Source: Arenicola marina (taxonomy: Eukaryota; Annelida; Polychaeta; Arenicolidae). Taken from it: a stretch of 64,000 bases of DNA. The notes beneath the pieces were generated by a model. The model was not told the DNA's origin. It searched no databases and saw only the letters and a list, made by a program, of their open reading frames with translations. Made by a program: the position numbers and the translations under genes. Shown here piece after piece: positions 31,201-44,799 of this stretch; positions within the stretch are counted from its first letter, which is position 1; each line of letters starts with the position of its first letter. The DNA is taken from NCBI GenBank assembly GCA_964019135.1, contig OZ025265.1:26325143-26389142 (forward strand), given 5' to 3'.

Positions 31201-34200
31201 TATTTCTCCACGCACGTTCACCGTGGAGAATTAGGTTCTGTATACTACATGTTGCATTGGTCTCGCATATTTCACGGCTTGCTTGCGTTAAAAGCCCGGG
31301 ACATCTCATCGCATGGCTGTGCCCTATTTCTCCACGCACGTTCACCGTGGAGAATTAGGTTCTCTATACTACATAATGCATTGGTCTCGCATATTTCACG
31401 GCTTGCTTGCGTGAAAAGCCCGGGACATCTCATCGCATGGCTGTGCCCTATTTCTCCACGCACGTTCACCGTGGAGAATTAGGTTCTGTATACTACATGT
31501 TGCATTGGTCTCGCATATTTCACGGCTTGCTTGCGTTAAAAGCCCGGGACATCTCATCGCATGGCTGTGCCCTATTTCTCCACGCCCGGTCACCGTGGAG
31601 AATTAGGTTCTCTATACTACATAATGCATTGGTCTCGCATATTTCACGGCTTGCTTGCGTGAAAAGCCCAGGACATCTCATCGCATGGCTGTGCCCTATT
31701 TCTCCACGCACGTTCACCGTGGAGAATTAGGTTCTGTATACTACATGTTGCATTGGTCTCGCATATTTCACGGCTTGCTTGCGTTAAAAGCCCGGGACAT
31801 CTCATCGCATGGCTGTGCCCTATTTCTCCACGGCCGTTCACCGTGGAGAATTAGGTTCTCTATACTACATAATGCATTGGTCTCGCATATTTCACGGCTT
31901 GCTTGCGTTAAAAGCCCGGGACATCTCATCGCATGGCTGTGCCCTATTTCTCCACGGCCGTTCACCGTGGAGAATTAGGTTCTCTATACTACATAATGCA
32001 TTGGTCTCGCATATTTCGCGGCTTGCTTGCGTGAAAAGCCCGGGACATCTCATCGCATGGCTGTGCCCTATTTCTCCACGCACGTTCACCGTGGAGAATT
32101 AGGTTCTGTATACTACATGTTGCATTGGTCTCGCATATTTCACGGCTTGCTTGCGTTAAAAGCCCGGGACATCTCATCGCATGGCTGTGCCCTATTTCTC
32201 CACGCACGTTCACCGTGGAGAATTAGGTTCTCTATACTACATAATGCATTGGTCTCGCATATTTCACGGCTTGCTTGCGTGAAAAGCCCGGGACATCTCA
32301 TCGCATGGCTGTGCCCTATTTCTCCACGCACGTTCACCGTGGAGAATTAGGTTCTGTATACTACATGTTGCATTGGTCTCGCATATTTCACGGCTTGCTT
32401 GCGTTAAAAGCCCGGGACATCTCATCGCATGGCTGTGCCCTATTTCTCCACGCCCGGTCACCGTGGAGAATTAGGTTCTCTATACTACATAATGCATTGG
32501 TCTCGCATATTTCACGGCTTGCTTGCGTGAAAAGCCCAGGACATCTCATCGCATGGCTGTGCCCTATTTCTCCACGCACGTTCACCGTGGAGAATTAGGT
32601 TCTGTATACTACATGTTGCATTGGTCTCGCATATTTCACGGCTTGCTTGCGTTAAAAGCCCGGGACATCTCATCGCATGGCTGTGCCCTATTTCTCCACG
32701 GCCGTTCACCGTGGAGAATTAGGTTCTCGATACTACATAATGCATTGGTCTCGCATATTTCACGGCTTGCTTGCGTTAAAAGCCCGGGACATCTCATCGC
32801 ATGGCTGTGCCCTATTTCTCCACGGCCGTTCACCGTGGAGAATTAGGTTCTCTATACTACATAATGCATTGGTCTCGCATATTTCACGGCTTGCTTGCGT
32901 GAAAAGCCCGGGACATCTCATCGCATGGCTGTGCCCTATTTCTCCACGCACGTTCACCGTGGAGAATTAGGTTCTGTATACTACATGTTGCATTGGTCTC
33001 GCATATTTCACGGCTTGCTTGCGTTAAAAGCCCGGGACATCTCATCGCATGGCTGTGCCCTATTTCTCCACGCCCGGTCACCGTGGAGAATTAGGTTCTC
33101 TATACTACATAATGCATTGGTCTCGCATATTTCACGGCTTGCTTGCGTGAAAAGCCCAGGACATCTCATCGCATGGCTGTGCCCTATTTCTCCACGCACG
33201 TTCACCGTGGAGAATTAGGTTCTGTATACTACATGTTGCATTGGTCTCGCATATTTCACGGCTTGCTTGCGTTAAAAGCCCGGGACATCTCATCGCATGG
33301 CTGTGCCCTATTTCTCCACGGCCGTTCACCGTGGAGAATTAGGTTCTCTATGCTACATAATGCATTGGTCTCGCATATTTCACGGCTTGCTTGCGTTAAA
33401 AGCCCGGGACATCTCATCGCATGGCTGTGCCCTATTTCTCCACGGCCGTTCACCGTGGAGAATTAGGTTCTCTATACTACATAATGCATTGGTCTCGCAT
33501 ATTTCACGGCTTGCTTGCGTGAAAAGCCCGGGACATCTCATCGCATGGCTGTGCCCTATTTCTCCACGCACGTTCACCGTGGAGAATTAGGTTCTGTATA
33601 CTACATGTTGCATTGGTCTCGCATATTTCACGGCTTGCTTGCGTTAAAAGCCCGGGACATCTCATCGCATGGCTGTGCCCTATTTCTCCACGCCCGGTCA
33701 CCGTGGAGAATTAGGTTCTCTATACTACATAATGCATTGGTCTCGCATATTTCACGGCTTGCTTGCGTGAAAAGCCCAGGACATCTCATCGCATGGCTGT
33801 GCCCTATTTCTCCACGCACGTTCACCGTGGAGAATTAGGTTCTGTATACTACATGTTGCATTGGTCTCGCATATTTCACGGCTTGCTTGCGTTAAAAGCC
33901 CGGGACATCTCATCGCATGGCTGTGCCCTATTTCTCCACGGCCGTTCACCGTGGAGAATTAGGTTCTCTATGCTGCATAATGCATTGGTCTCGCATATTT
34001 CACGGCTTGCTTGCGTTAAAAGCCCGGGACATCTCATCGCATGGCTGTGCCCTATTTCTCCACGGCCGTTCACCGTGGAGAATTAGGTTCTCTATACTAC
34101 ATAATGCATTGGTCTCGCATATTTCACGGCTTGCTTGCGTGAAAAGCCCGGGACATCTCATCGCATGGCTGTGCCCTATTTCTCCACGCACGTTCACCGT

Positions 34201-37200
34201 GGAGAATTAGGTTCTGTATACTACATGTTGCATTGGTCTCGCATATTTCACGGCTTGCTTGCGTTAAAAGCCCGGGACATCTCATCGCATGGCTGTGCCC
34301 TATTTCTCCACGCCCGGTCACCGTGGAGAATTAGGTTCTCTATACTACATAATGCATTGGTCTCGCATATTTCACGGCTTGCTTGCGTGAAAAGCCCAGG
34401 ACATCTCATCGCATGGCTGTGCCCTATTTCTCCACGCACGTTAACCGTGGAGAATTAGGTTCTGTATACTACATGTTGCATTGGTCTCGCATATTTCACG
34501 GCTTGCTTGCGTTCAAAGCCCGGGACATCTCATCGCATGGCTGTGCCCTATTTCTCCACGCCCGGTCACCGTGGAGAATTAGGTTCTCTATACTACATAA
34601 TGCATTGGTCTCGCATATTTCACGGTTTGCTTGCGTGAAAAGCCCAGGACATCTCATCGCATGGCTGTGCCCTATTTCTCCACGCACGTTCACCGTGGAG
34701 AATTAGGTTCTGTATACTACATGTTGCATTGGTCTCGCATATTTCACGGCTTGCTTGCGTTAAAAGCCCGGGACATCTCATCGCATGGCTGTGCCCTATT
34801 TCTCCACGCCCGGTCACCGTGGAGAATTAGGTTCTCTATACTACATAATGCATTGGTCTCGCATATTTCACGGCTTGCTTGCGTGAAAAGCCCAGGACAT
34901 CTCATCGCATGGCTGTGCCCTATTTCTCCACGCACGTTCACCGTGGAGAATTAGGTTCTCTATGCTGCATAATGCATTGGTCTCGCATATTTCACGGCTT
35001 GCTTGCGTTAAAAGCCCGGGACATCTCATCGCATGGCTGTGCCCTATTTCTCCACGGCCGTTCACCGTGGAGAATTAGGTTCTGTATACTACATAATGCA
35101 TTGGTCTCGCATATTTCACGGCTTGCTTGCGTGAAAAGCCCGGGACATCTCATCGCATGGCTGTGCCCTATTTCTCCACGCACGTTCACCGTGGAGAATT
35201 AGGTTCTGTATACTACATGTTGCATTGGTCTCGCATATTTCACGGCTTGCTTGCGTTAAAAGCCCGGGACATCTCATCGCATGGCTGTGCCCTATTTCTC
35301 CACGCCCGGTCACCGTGGAGAATTAGGTTCTCTATACTACATAATGCATTGGTCTCGCATATTTCACGGCTTGCTTGCGTGAAAAGCCCAGGACATCTCA
35401 TCGCATGGCTGTGCCCTATTTCTCCACGCACGTTAACCGTGGAGAATTAGGTTCTGTATACTACATGTTGCATTGGTCTCGCATATTTCACGGCTTGCTT
35501 GCGTTCAAAGCCCGGGACATCTCATCGCATGGCTGTGCCCTATTTCTCCACGCCCGGTCACCGTGGAGAATTAGGTTCTCTATACTACATAATGCATTGG
35601 TCTCGCATATTTCACGGCTTGCTTGCGTGAAAAGCCCAGGACATCTCATCGCATGGCTGTGCCCTATTTCTCCACGCATGTTCACCGTGGAGAATTAGGT
35701 TCTGTATACTACATGTTGCATTGGTCTCGCATATTTCACGGCTTGCTTGCGTTAAAAGCCCGGGACATCTCATCGCATGGCTGTGCCCTATTTCTCCACG
35801 CACGTTCACCGTGGAGAATTAGGTTCTGTATACTACATAATGCATTGGTCTCGCATATTTCACGGCTTGCTTGCGTGAAAAGCCCAGGACATCTCATCGC
35901 ATGGCTGTGCCCTATTTCTCCACGCACGTTAACCGTGGAGAATTAGGTTCTGTATACTACATGTTGCATTGGTCTCGCATATTTCACGGCTTGCTTGCGT
36001 TAAAAGCCCGGGACATCTCATCGCATGGCTGTGCCCTATTTCTCCACGCCCGGTCACCGTGGAGAATTAGGTTCTGTATACTACATAATGCATTGGTCTC
36101 GCATATTTCACGGCTTGCTTGCGTGAAAAGCCCAGGACATCTCATCGCATGGCTGTGCCCTATTTCTCCACGCACGTTCACCGTGGAGAATTAGGTTCTG
36201 TATACTACATGTTGCATTGGTCTCGCATATTTCACGGCTTGCTTGCGTTAAAAGCCCGGGACATCTCATCGCATGGCTGTGCCCTATTTCTCCACGGCCG
36301 TTCACCGTGGAGAATTAGGTTCTCTATACTACATAATGCATTGGTCTCGCATATTTCACGGCTTGCTTGCGTTAAAAGCCCGGGACATCTCATCGCATGG
36401 CTGTGCCCTATTTCTCCACGGCCGTTCACCGTGGAGAATTAGGTTCTCTATACTACATAATGCATTGGTCTCGCATATTTCACGGCTTGCTTGCGTGACA
36501 AGCCCAGGACATCTCATCGCATGGCTGTGCCCTATTTCTCCACGCACGTTAACCGTGGAGAATTAGGTTCTGTATACTACATGTTGCATTGGTCTCGCAT
36601 ATTTCACGGCTTGCTTGCGTTAAAAGCCCGGGACATCTCATCGCATGGCTGTGCCCTATTTCTCCACGCCCGGTCACCGTGGAGAATTAGGTTCTCTATA
36701 CTACATAATGCATTGGTCTCGCATATTTCACGGCTTGCTTGCGTGAAAAGCCCAGGACATCTCATCGCATGGCTGTGCCCTATTTCTCCACGCACGTTCA
36801 CCGTGGAGAATTAGGTTCTGTATACTACATGTTGCATTGGTCTCGCATATTTCACGGCTTGCTTGCGTTAAAAGCCCGGGACATCTCATCGCATGGCTGT
36901 GCCCTATTTCTCCACGGCCGTTCACCGTGGAGAATTAGGTTCTCTATACTACATAATGCATTGGTCTCGCATATTTCACGGCTTGCTTGCGTGAAAAGCC
37001 CGGGACACCTCATCGCATGGCTGTGCCCTATTTCTCCACGCACGTTCACCGTGGAGAATTAGGTTCTGTATACTACATGTTGCATTGGTCTCTCATATTT
37101 CATGGCTTGCTTGCGTTAAAAGCCCGGGACATCTCATCGCATGGCTGTGCCCTATTTCTCCACGCACGTTCACCGTGGAGAATTAGGTTCTGTATACTAC

Positions 37201-37699
37201 ATGTTGCATTGGTCTCGCATATTTCACGGCTTGCTTGCGTTAAAAGCCCGGCACATTTCATCGCATGGCTGTGCCCTATTTCTCCACGGCCGTTCACCGT
37301 GGAGAATTAGGTTCTCTATACTACATAATGCATTGGTCTCGCATATTTCACGGCTTGCTTGCGTTAAAAGCCCGGGACATCTCATCGCATGGCTGTGCCC
37401 TATTTCTCCACGCCCGGTCACCGTGGAGAATTAGGTTCTCTATACTACATAATGCATTGGTCTCGCATATTTCACGGCTTGCTTGCGTGAAAAGCCCAGG
37501 ACATCTCATCGCATGGCTGTGCCCTATTTCTCCACGCACGTTCACCGTGGAGAATTAGGTTCTGTATACTACATGTTGAATTGGTCTCGCATATTTCACG
37601 GCTTGCTTGCGTTAAAAGCCCGGGACATCTCATCGCATGGCTGTGCCCTATTTCTCCACGCACGTTCACCGTGGAGAATTAGGTTCTCTATACTACATA

Positions 37700-40600
37700 A
37701 TGCATTGGTCTCGCATATTTCACGGCTTGCTTGCGTGAAAAGCCCGGGACATCTCATCGCATGGCTGTGCCCTATTTCTCCACGCACGTTCACCGTGGAG
37801 AATTAGGTTCTGTATACTACATGTTGCATTGGTCTCGCATATTTCACGGCTTGCTTGCGTTAAAAGCCCGGGACATCTCATCGCATGGATGTGCCCTATT
37901 TCTCCACGCCCGGTCACCGTGGAGAATTAGGTTCTCTATACTACATAATGCATTGGTCTCGCATATTTCACGGCTTGCTTGCGTTAAAAGCCCGGGACAT
38001 CTCATCGCATGGCTGTGCCCTATTTCTCCACGCCCGGTCACCGTGGAGAATTAGGTTCTCTATACTACATAATGCATTGGTCTCGCATATTTCACGGCTT
38101 GCTTGCGTGAAAAGCCCGGGACACCTCATCGCATGGCTGTGCCCTATTTCTCCACGCACGTTCACCGTGGAGAATTAGGTTCTGTATACTACATGTTGCA
38201 TTGGTCTCGCATATTTCACGGCTTGCTTGCGTTAAAAGCCCGGGACATCTCATCGCATGGCTGTGCCCTATTTCTCCACGGCCGTTCACCGTGGAGAATT
38301 AGGTTCTCTATACTACATAATGCATTGGTCTCGCATATTTCACGGCTTGCTTGCGTTAAAAGCCCGGGACATCTCATCGCATGGCTGTGCCCTATTTCTC
38401 CACGGCCGTTCACCGTGGAGAATTAGGTTCTCTATACTACATGATGCATTGGTCTCGCATATTTCACGGCTTGCTTTCGTGAAAAGCCCGGGACATCTCA
38501 TCGCATGGCTGTGCCCTATTTCTCCACGCACGTTCACCGTGGTAAATTAGGTTCTGTATACTACATGTTGCATTGGTCTCGCATATTTCACGGCTTGCTT
38601 GCGTTAAAAGCCCGGGACATCTCATCGCATGGCTGTGCCCTATTTCTCCACGCCCGGTCACCGTGGAGAATTAGGTTCTCTATACTACATAATGCATTGG
38701 TCTCGCATATTTCACGGCTTGCTTGCGTGAAAAGCCCAGGACATCTCATCGCATGGCTGTGCCCTATTTCTCCACGCACGTTAACCGTGGAGAATTAGGT
38801 TCTGTATACTACATGTTGCATTGGTCTCGCATATTTCACGGCTTGCTTGCGTTAAAAGCCCGGGACATCTCATCGCATGGCTGTGCCCTATTTCTCCACG
38901 CCCGGTCACCGTGGAGAATTAGGTTCTCTATACTACATAATGCATTGGTCTCGCATATTTCACGGCTTGCTTGCGTGAAAAGCCCAGGACATCTCATCGC
39001 ATGGCTGTGCCCTATTTCTCCACGCACGTTAACCGTGGAGAATTAGGTTCTGTATACTACATGTTGCATTGGTCTCGCATATTTCACGGCTTGCTTGCGT
39101 TAAAAGCCCGGGACATCTCATCGCATGGCTGTGCCCTATTTCTCCACGCCCGGTCACCGTGGAGAATTAGGTTCTCTATACTACATAATGCATTGGTCTC
39201 GCATATTTCACGGCTTGCTTGCGTGAAAAGCCCAGGACATCTCATCGCATGGCTGTGCCCTATTTCTCCACGCACGTTCACCGTGGAGAATTAGGTTCTG
39301 TATACTACATGTTGCATTGGTCTCGCATATTTCACGGCTTGCTTGCGTTAAAAGCCCGGGACATCTCATCGCATGGCTGTGCCCTATTTCTCCACGGCCG
39401 TTCACCGTGGAGAATTAGGTTCTCTGTACTACATAATGCATTGGTCTCGCATATTTCACGGCTTGCTTGCGTGAAAAGCCCGGGACATCTCATCGCATGG
39501 CTGTGCCCTACTTCTCCACGCACGTTCACCGTGGAGAATTAGGTTCTGTATACTACATGTTGCATTGGTCTCGCATATTTCACGGCTTGCTTGCGTTAAA
39601 AGCCCGGGACATCTCATCGCATGGCTGTGCCCTATTTCTCCACGCCCGGTCACCGTGGAGAATTAGGTTCTGTATACTACATGTTGAATTGGTCTCGCAT
39701 ATTTCACGGCTTGCTTGCGTTAAAAGCCCGGGACATCTCATCGCATGGCTGTGCCCTATTTCTCCACGCACGTTCACCGTGGAGAATTAGGTTCTCTATA
39801 CTACATAATGCATTGGTCTCGCATATTTCACGGCTTGCTTGCGTGAAAAGCCCGGGACATCTCATCGCATGGCTGTGCCCTATTTCTCCACGCACGTTCA
39901 CCGTGGAGAATTAGGTTCTGTATACTACATGTTGCATTGGTCTCGCATATTTCACGGCTTGCTTGCGTTAAAAGCCCGGGACATCTCATCGCATGGATGT
40001 GCCCTATTTCTCCACGCCCGGTCACCGTGGAGAATTAGGTTCTCTATACTACATAATGCATTGGTCTCGCATATTTCACGGCTTGCTTGCGTTAAAAGCC
40101 CGGGACATCTCATCGCATGGCTGTGCCCTATTTCTCCACGCCCGGTCACCGTGGAGAATTAGGTTCTCTATACTACATAATGCATTGGTCTCGCATATTT
40201 CACGGCTTGCTTGCGTGAAAAGCCCGGGACACCTCATCGCATGGCTGTGCCCTATTTCTCCACGCACGTTCACCGTGGAGAATTAGGTTCTGTATACTAC
40301 ATGTTGCATTGGTCTCGCATATTTCACGGCTTGCTTGCGTTAAAAGCCCGGGACATCTCATCGCATGGCTGTGCCCTATTTCTCCACGCACGTTCACCGT
40401 GGTAAATTAGGTTCTGTATACTACATGTTGCATTGGTCTCGCATATTTCACGGCTTGCTTGCGTTAAAAGCCCGGGACATCTCATCGCATGGCTGTGCCC
40501 TATTTCTCCACGCCCGGTCACCGTGGAGAATTAGGTTCTCTATACTACATAATGCATTGGTCTCGCATATTTCACGGCTTGCTTGCGTGAAAAGCCCAGG

Positions 40601-43500
40601 ACATCTCATCGCATGGCTGTGCCCTATTTCTCCACGCACGTTAACCGTGGAGAATTAGGTTCTGTATACTACATGTTGCATTGGTCTCGCATATTTCACG
40701 GCTTGCTTGCGTTAAAAGCCCGGGACATCTCATCGCATGGCTGTGCCCTATTTCTCCACGCCCGGTCACCGTGGAGAATTAGGTTCTCTATACTACATAA
40801 TGCATTGGTCTCGCATATTTCACGGCTTGCTTGCGTGAAAAGCCCAGGACATCTCATCGCATGGCTGTGCCCTATTTCTCCACGCACGTTAACCGTGGAG
40901 AATTAGGTTCTGTATACTACATGTTGCATTGGTCTCGCATATTTCACGGCTTGCTTGCGTTAAAAGCCCGGGACATCTCATCGCATGGCTGTGCCCTATT
41001 TCTCCACGCCCGGTCACCGTGGAGAATTAGGTTCTCTATACTACATAATGCATTGGTCTCGCATATTTCACGGCTTGCTTGCGTGAAAAGCCCAGGACAT
41101 CTCATCGCATGGCTGTGCCCTATTTCTCCACGCACGTTCACCGTGGAGAATTAGGTTCTGTATACTACATGTTGCATTGGTCTCGCATATTTCACGGCTT
41201 GCTTGCGTTAAAAGCCCGGGACATCTCATCGCATGGCTGTGCCCTATTTCTCCACGGCCGTTCACCGTGGAGAATTAGGTTCTCTGTACTACATAATGCA
41301 TTGGTCTCGCATATTTCACGGCTTGCTTGCGTGAAAAGCCCGGGACATCTCATCGCATGGCTGTGCCCTACTTCTCCACGCACGTTCACCGTGGAGAATT
41401 AGGTTCTGTATACTACATGTTGCATTGGTCTCGCATATTTCACGGCTTGCTTGCGTTAAAAGCCCGGGACATCTCATCGCATGGCTGTGCCCTATTTCTC
41501 CACGCCCGGTCACCGTGGAGAATTAGGTTCTGTATACTACATGTTGAATTGGTCTCGCATATTTCACGGCTTGCTTGCGTTAAAAGCCCGGGACATCTCA
41601 TCGCATGGCTGTGCCCTATTTCTCCACGCACGTTCACCGTGGAGAATTAGGTTCTCTATACTACATAATGCATTGGTCTCGCATATTTCACGGCTTGCTT
41701 GCGTGAAAAGCCCGGGACATCTCATCGCATGGCTGTGCCCTATTTCTCCACGCACGTTCACCGTGGAGAATTAGGTTCTGTATACTACATGTTGCATTGG
41801 TCTCGCATATTTCACGGCTTGCTTGCGTTAAAAGCCCGGGACATCTCATCGCATGGATGTGCCCTATTTCTCCACGCCCGGTCACCGTGGAGAATTAGGT
41901 TCTCTATACTACATAATGCATTGGTCTCGCATATTTCACGGCTTGCTTGCGTTAAAAGCCCGGGACATCTCATCGCATGGCTGTGCCCTATTTCTCCACG
42001 CCCGGTCACCGTGGAGAATTAGGTTCTCTATACTACATAATGCATTGGTCTCGCATATTTCACGGCTTGCTTGCGTGAAAAGCCCGGGACACCTCATCGC
42101 ATGGCTGTGCCCTATTTCTCCACGCACGTTCACCGTGGAGAATTAGGTTCTGTATACTACATGTTGCATTGGTCTCGCATATTTCACGGCTTGCTTGCGT
42201 TAAAAGCCCGGGACATCTCATCGCATGGCTGTGCCCTATTTCTCCACGGCCGTTCACCGTGGAGAATTAGGTTCTCTATACTACATAATGCATTGGTCTC
42301 GCATATTTCACGGCTTGCTTGCGTTAAAAGCCCGGGACATCTCATCGCATGGCTGTGCCCTATTTCTCCACGGCCGTTCACCGTGGAGAATTAGGTTCTC
42401 TATACTACATGATGCATTGGTCTCGCATATTTCACGGCTTGCTTTCGTGAAAAGCCCGGGACATCTCATCGCATGGCTGTGCCCTATTTCTCCACGCACG
42501 TTCACCGTGGTAAATTAGGTTCTGTATACTACATGTTGCATTGGTCTCGCATATTTCACGGCTTGCTTGCGTTAAAAGCCCGGGACATCTCATCGCATGG
42601 CTGTGCCCTATTTCTCCACGCCCGGTCACCGTGGAGAATTAGGTTCTCTATACTACATAATGCATTGGTCTCGCATATTTCACGGCTTGCTTGCGTGAAA
42701 AGCCCAGGACATCTCATCGCATGGCTGTGCCCTATTTCTCCACGCACGTTAACCGTGGAGAATTAGGTTCTGTATACTACATGTTGCATTGGTCTCGCAT
42801 ATTTCACGGCTTGCTTGCGTTAAAAGCCCGGGACATCTCATCGCATGGCTGTGCCCTATTTCTCCACGCCCGGTCACCGTGGAGAATTAGGTTCTCTATA
42901 CTACATAATGCATTGGTCTCGCATATTTCACGGCTTGCTTGCGTGAAAAGCCCAGGACATCTCATCGCATGGCTGTGCCCTATTTCTCCACGCACGTTAA
43001 CCGTGGAGAATTAGGTTCTGTATACTACATGTTGCATTGGTCTCGCATATTTCACGGCTTGCTTGCGTTAAAAGCCCGGGACATCTCATCGCATGGCTGT
43101 GCCCTATTTCTCCACGCCCGGTCACCGTGGAGAATTAGGTTCTCTATACTACATAATGCATTGGTCTCGCATATTTCACGGCTTGCTTGCGTGAAAAGCC
43201 CAGGACATCTCATCGCATGGCTGTGCCCTATTTCTCCACGCACGTTCACCGTGGAGAATTAGGTTCTGTATACTACATGTTGCATTGGTCTCGCATATTT
43301 CACGGCTTGCTTGCGTTAAAAGCCCGGGACATCTCATCGCATGGCTGTGCCCTATTTCTCCACGGCCGTTCACCGTGGAGAATTAGGTTCTCTGTACTAC
43401 ATAATGCATTGGTCTCGCATATTTCACGGCTTGCTTGCGTGAAAAGCCCGGGACATCTCATCGCATGGCTGTGCCCTACTTCTCCACGCACGTTCACCGT
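37700..43500. repeat. Higher-order block: three copies of 17, 15 and 17 monomers
   Basis: Rare variants recur at fixed distances. ATGGATGTG occurs at 37885, 39993 and 41853 (2108 then 1860 bp). GTGGTAAATT occurs near 38541, 40401 and 42509 (1860 then 2108). ATGATGCATT occurs at 38441 and 42409 (3968 = 32 x 124). The middle block lacks one 248-bp dimer that carries the GGCCGTTCA variants. Edges are approximate. Confidence 0.85.
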
Positions 43501-44799
43501 GGAGAATTAGGTTCTGTATACTACATGTTGCATTGGTCTCGCATATTTCACGGCTTGCTTGCGTTAAAAGCCCGGGACATCTCATCGCATGGCTGTGCCC
43601 TATTTCTCCACGCCCGGTCACCGTGGAGAATTAGGTTCTCTATACTACATAATGCATTGGTCTCGCATATTTCACGGCTTGCTTGCGTGAAAAGCCCAGG
43701 ACATCTCATCGCATGGCTGTGCCCTATTTCTCCACGCACGTTAACCGTGGAGAATTAGGTTCTGTATACTACATGTTGCATTGGTCTCGCATATTTCACG
43801 GCTTGCTTGCGTTAAAAGCCCGGGACATCTCATCGCATGGCTGTGCCCTATTTCTTCACGCCCGGTCACCGCGGAGAATTAGGTTCTCTATACTACATAA
43901 TGCATTGGTCTCGCATATTTCACGGCTTGCTTGCGTGAAAAGCCCGGGACATCTCATCGCATGGCTGTGCCCTATTTCTCCACGCACGTTCACCGTGGAG
44001 AATTAGGTTCTGTATACTACATGTTGCATTGGTCTCGCATATTTCACGGCTTGCTTGCGTTAAAAGCCCGGGACATCTCATCGCATGGCTGTGCCCTATT
44101 TCTCCACGCCCGGTCACCGTGGAGAATTAGGTTCTCTATACTACATAATGCATTGGTCTCGCATATTTCACGGCTTGCTTGCGTGAAAAGCCCGGGACAT
44201 CTCATCGCATGGCTGTGCCCTATTTCTCCACGCACGTTCACCGTGGAGAATTAGGTTCTGTATACTACATGTTGCATTGGTCTCTCATATTTCATGGCTT
44301 GCTTGCGTTAAAAGCCCGGGACATCTCATCGCATGGCTGTGCCCTATTTCTCCACGCACGTTCACCGTGGAGAATTAGGTTCTGTATACTACATAATGCA
44401 TTGGTCTCGCATATTTCACGGCTTGCTTGCGTGAAAAGCCCAGGACATCTCATCGCATGGCTGTGCCCTATTTCTCCACGCACGTTAACCGTGGAGAATT
44501 AGGTTCTGTATACTACATGTTGCATTGGTCTCGCATATTTCACGGCTTGCTTGCGTTAAAAGCCCGGGACATCTCATCGCATGGCTGTGCCCTATTTCTC
44601 CACGGCCGTTCACCGTGGAGAATTAGGTTCTCTATACTACATAATGCATTGGTCTCGCATATTTCACGGCTTGCTTGCGTTAAAAGCCCGGGACATCTCA
44701 TCGCATGGCTGTGCCCTATTTCTCCACGGCCGTTCACCGTGGAGAATTAGGTTCTCTATACTACATAATGCATTGGTCTCGCATATTTCACGGCTTGCT

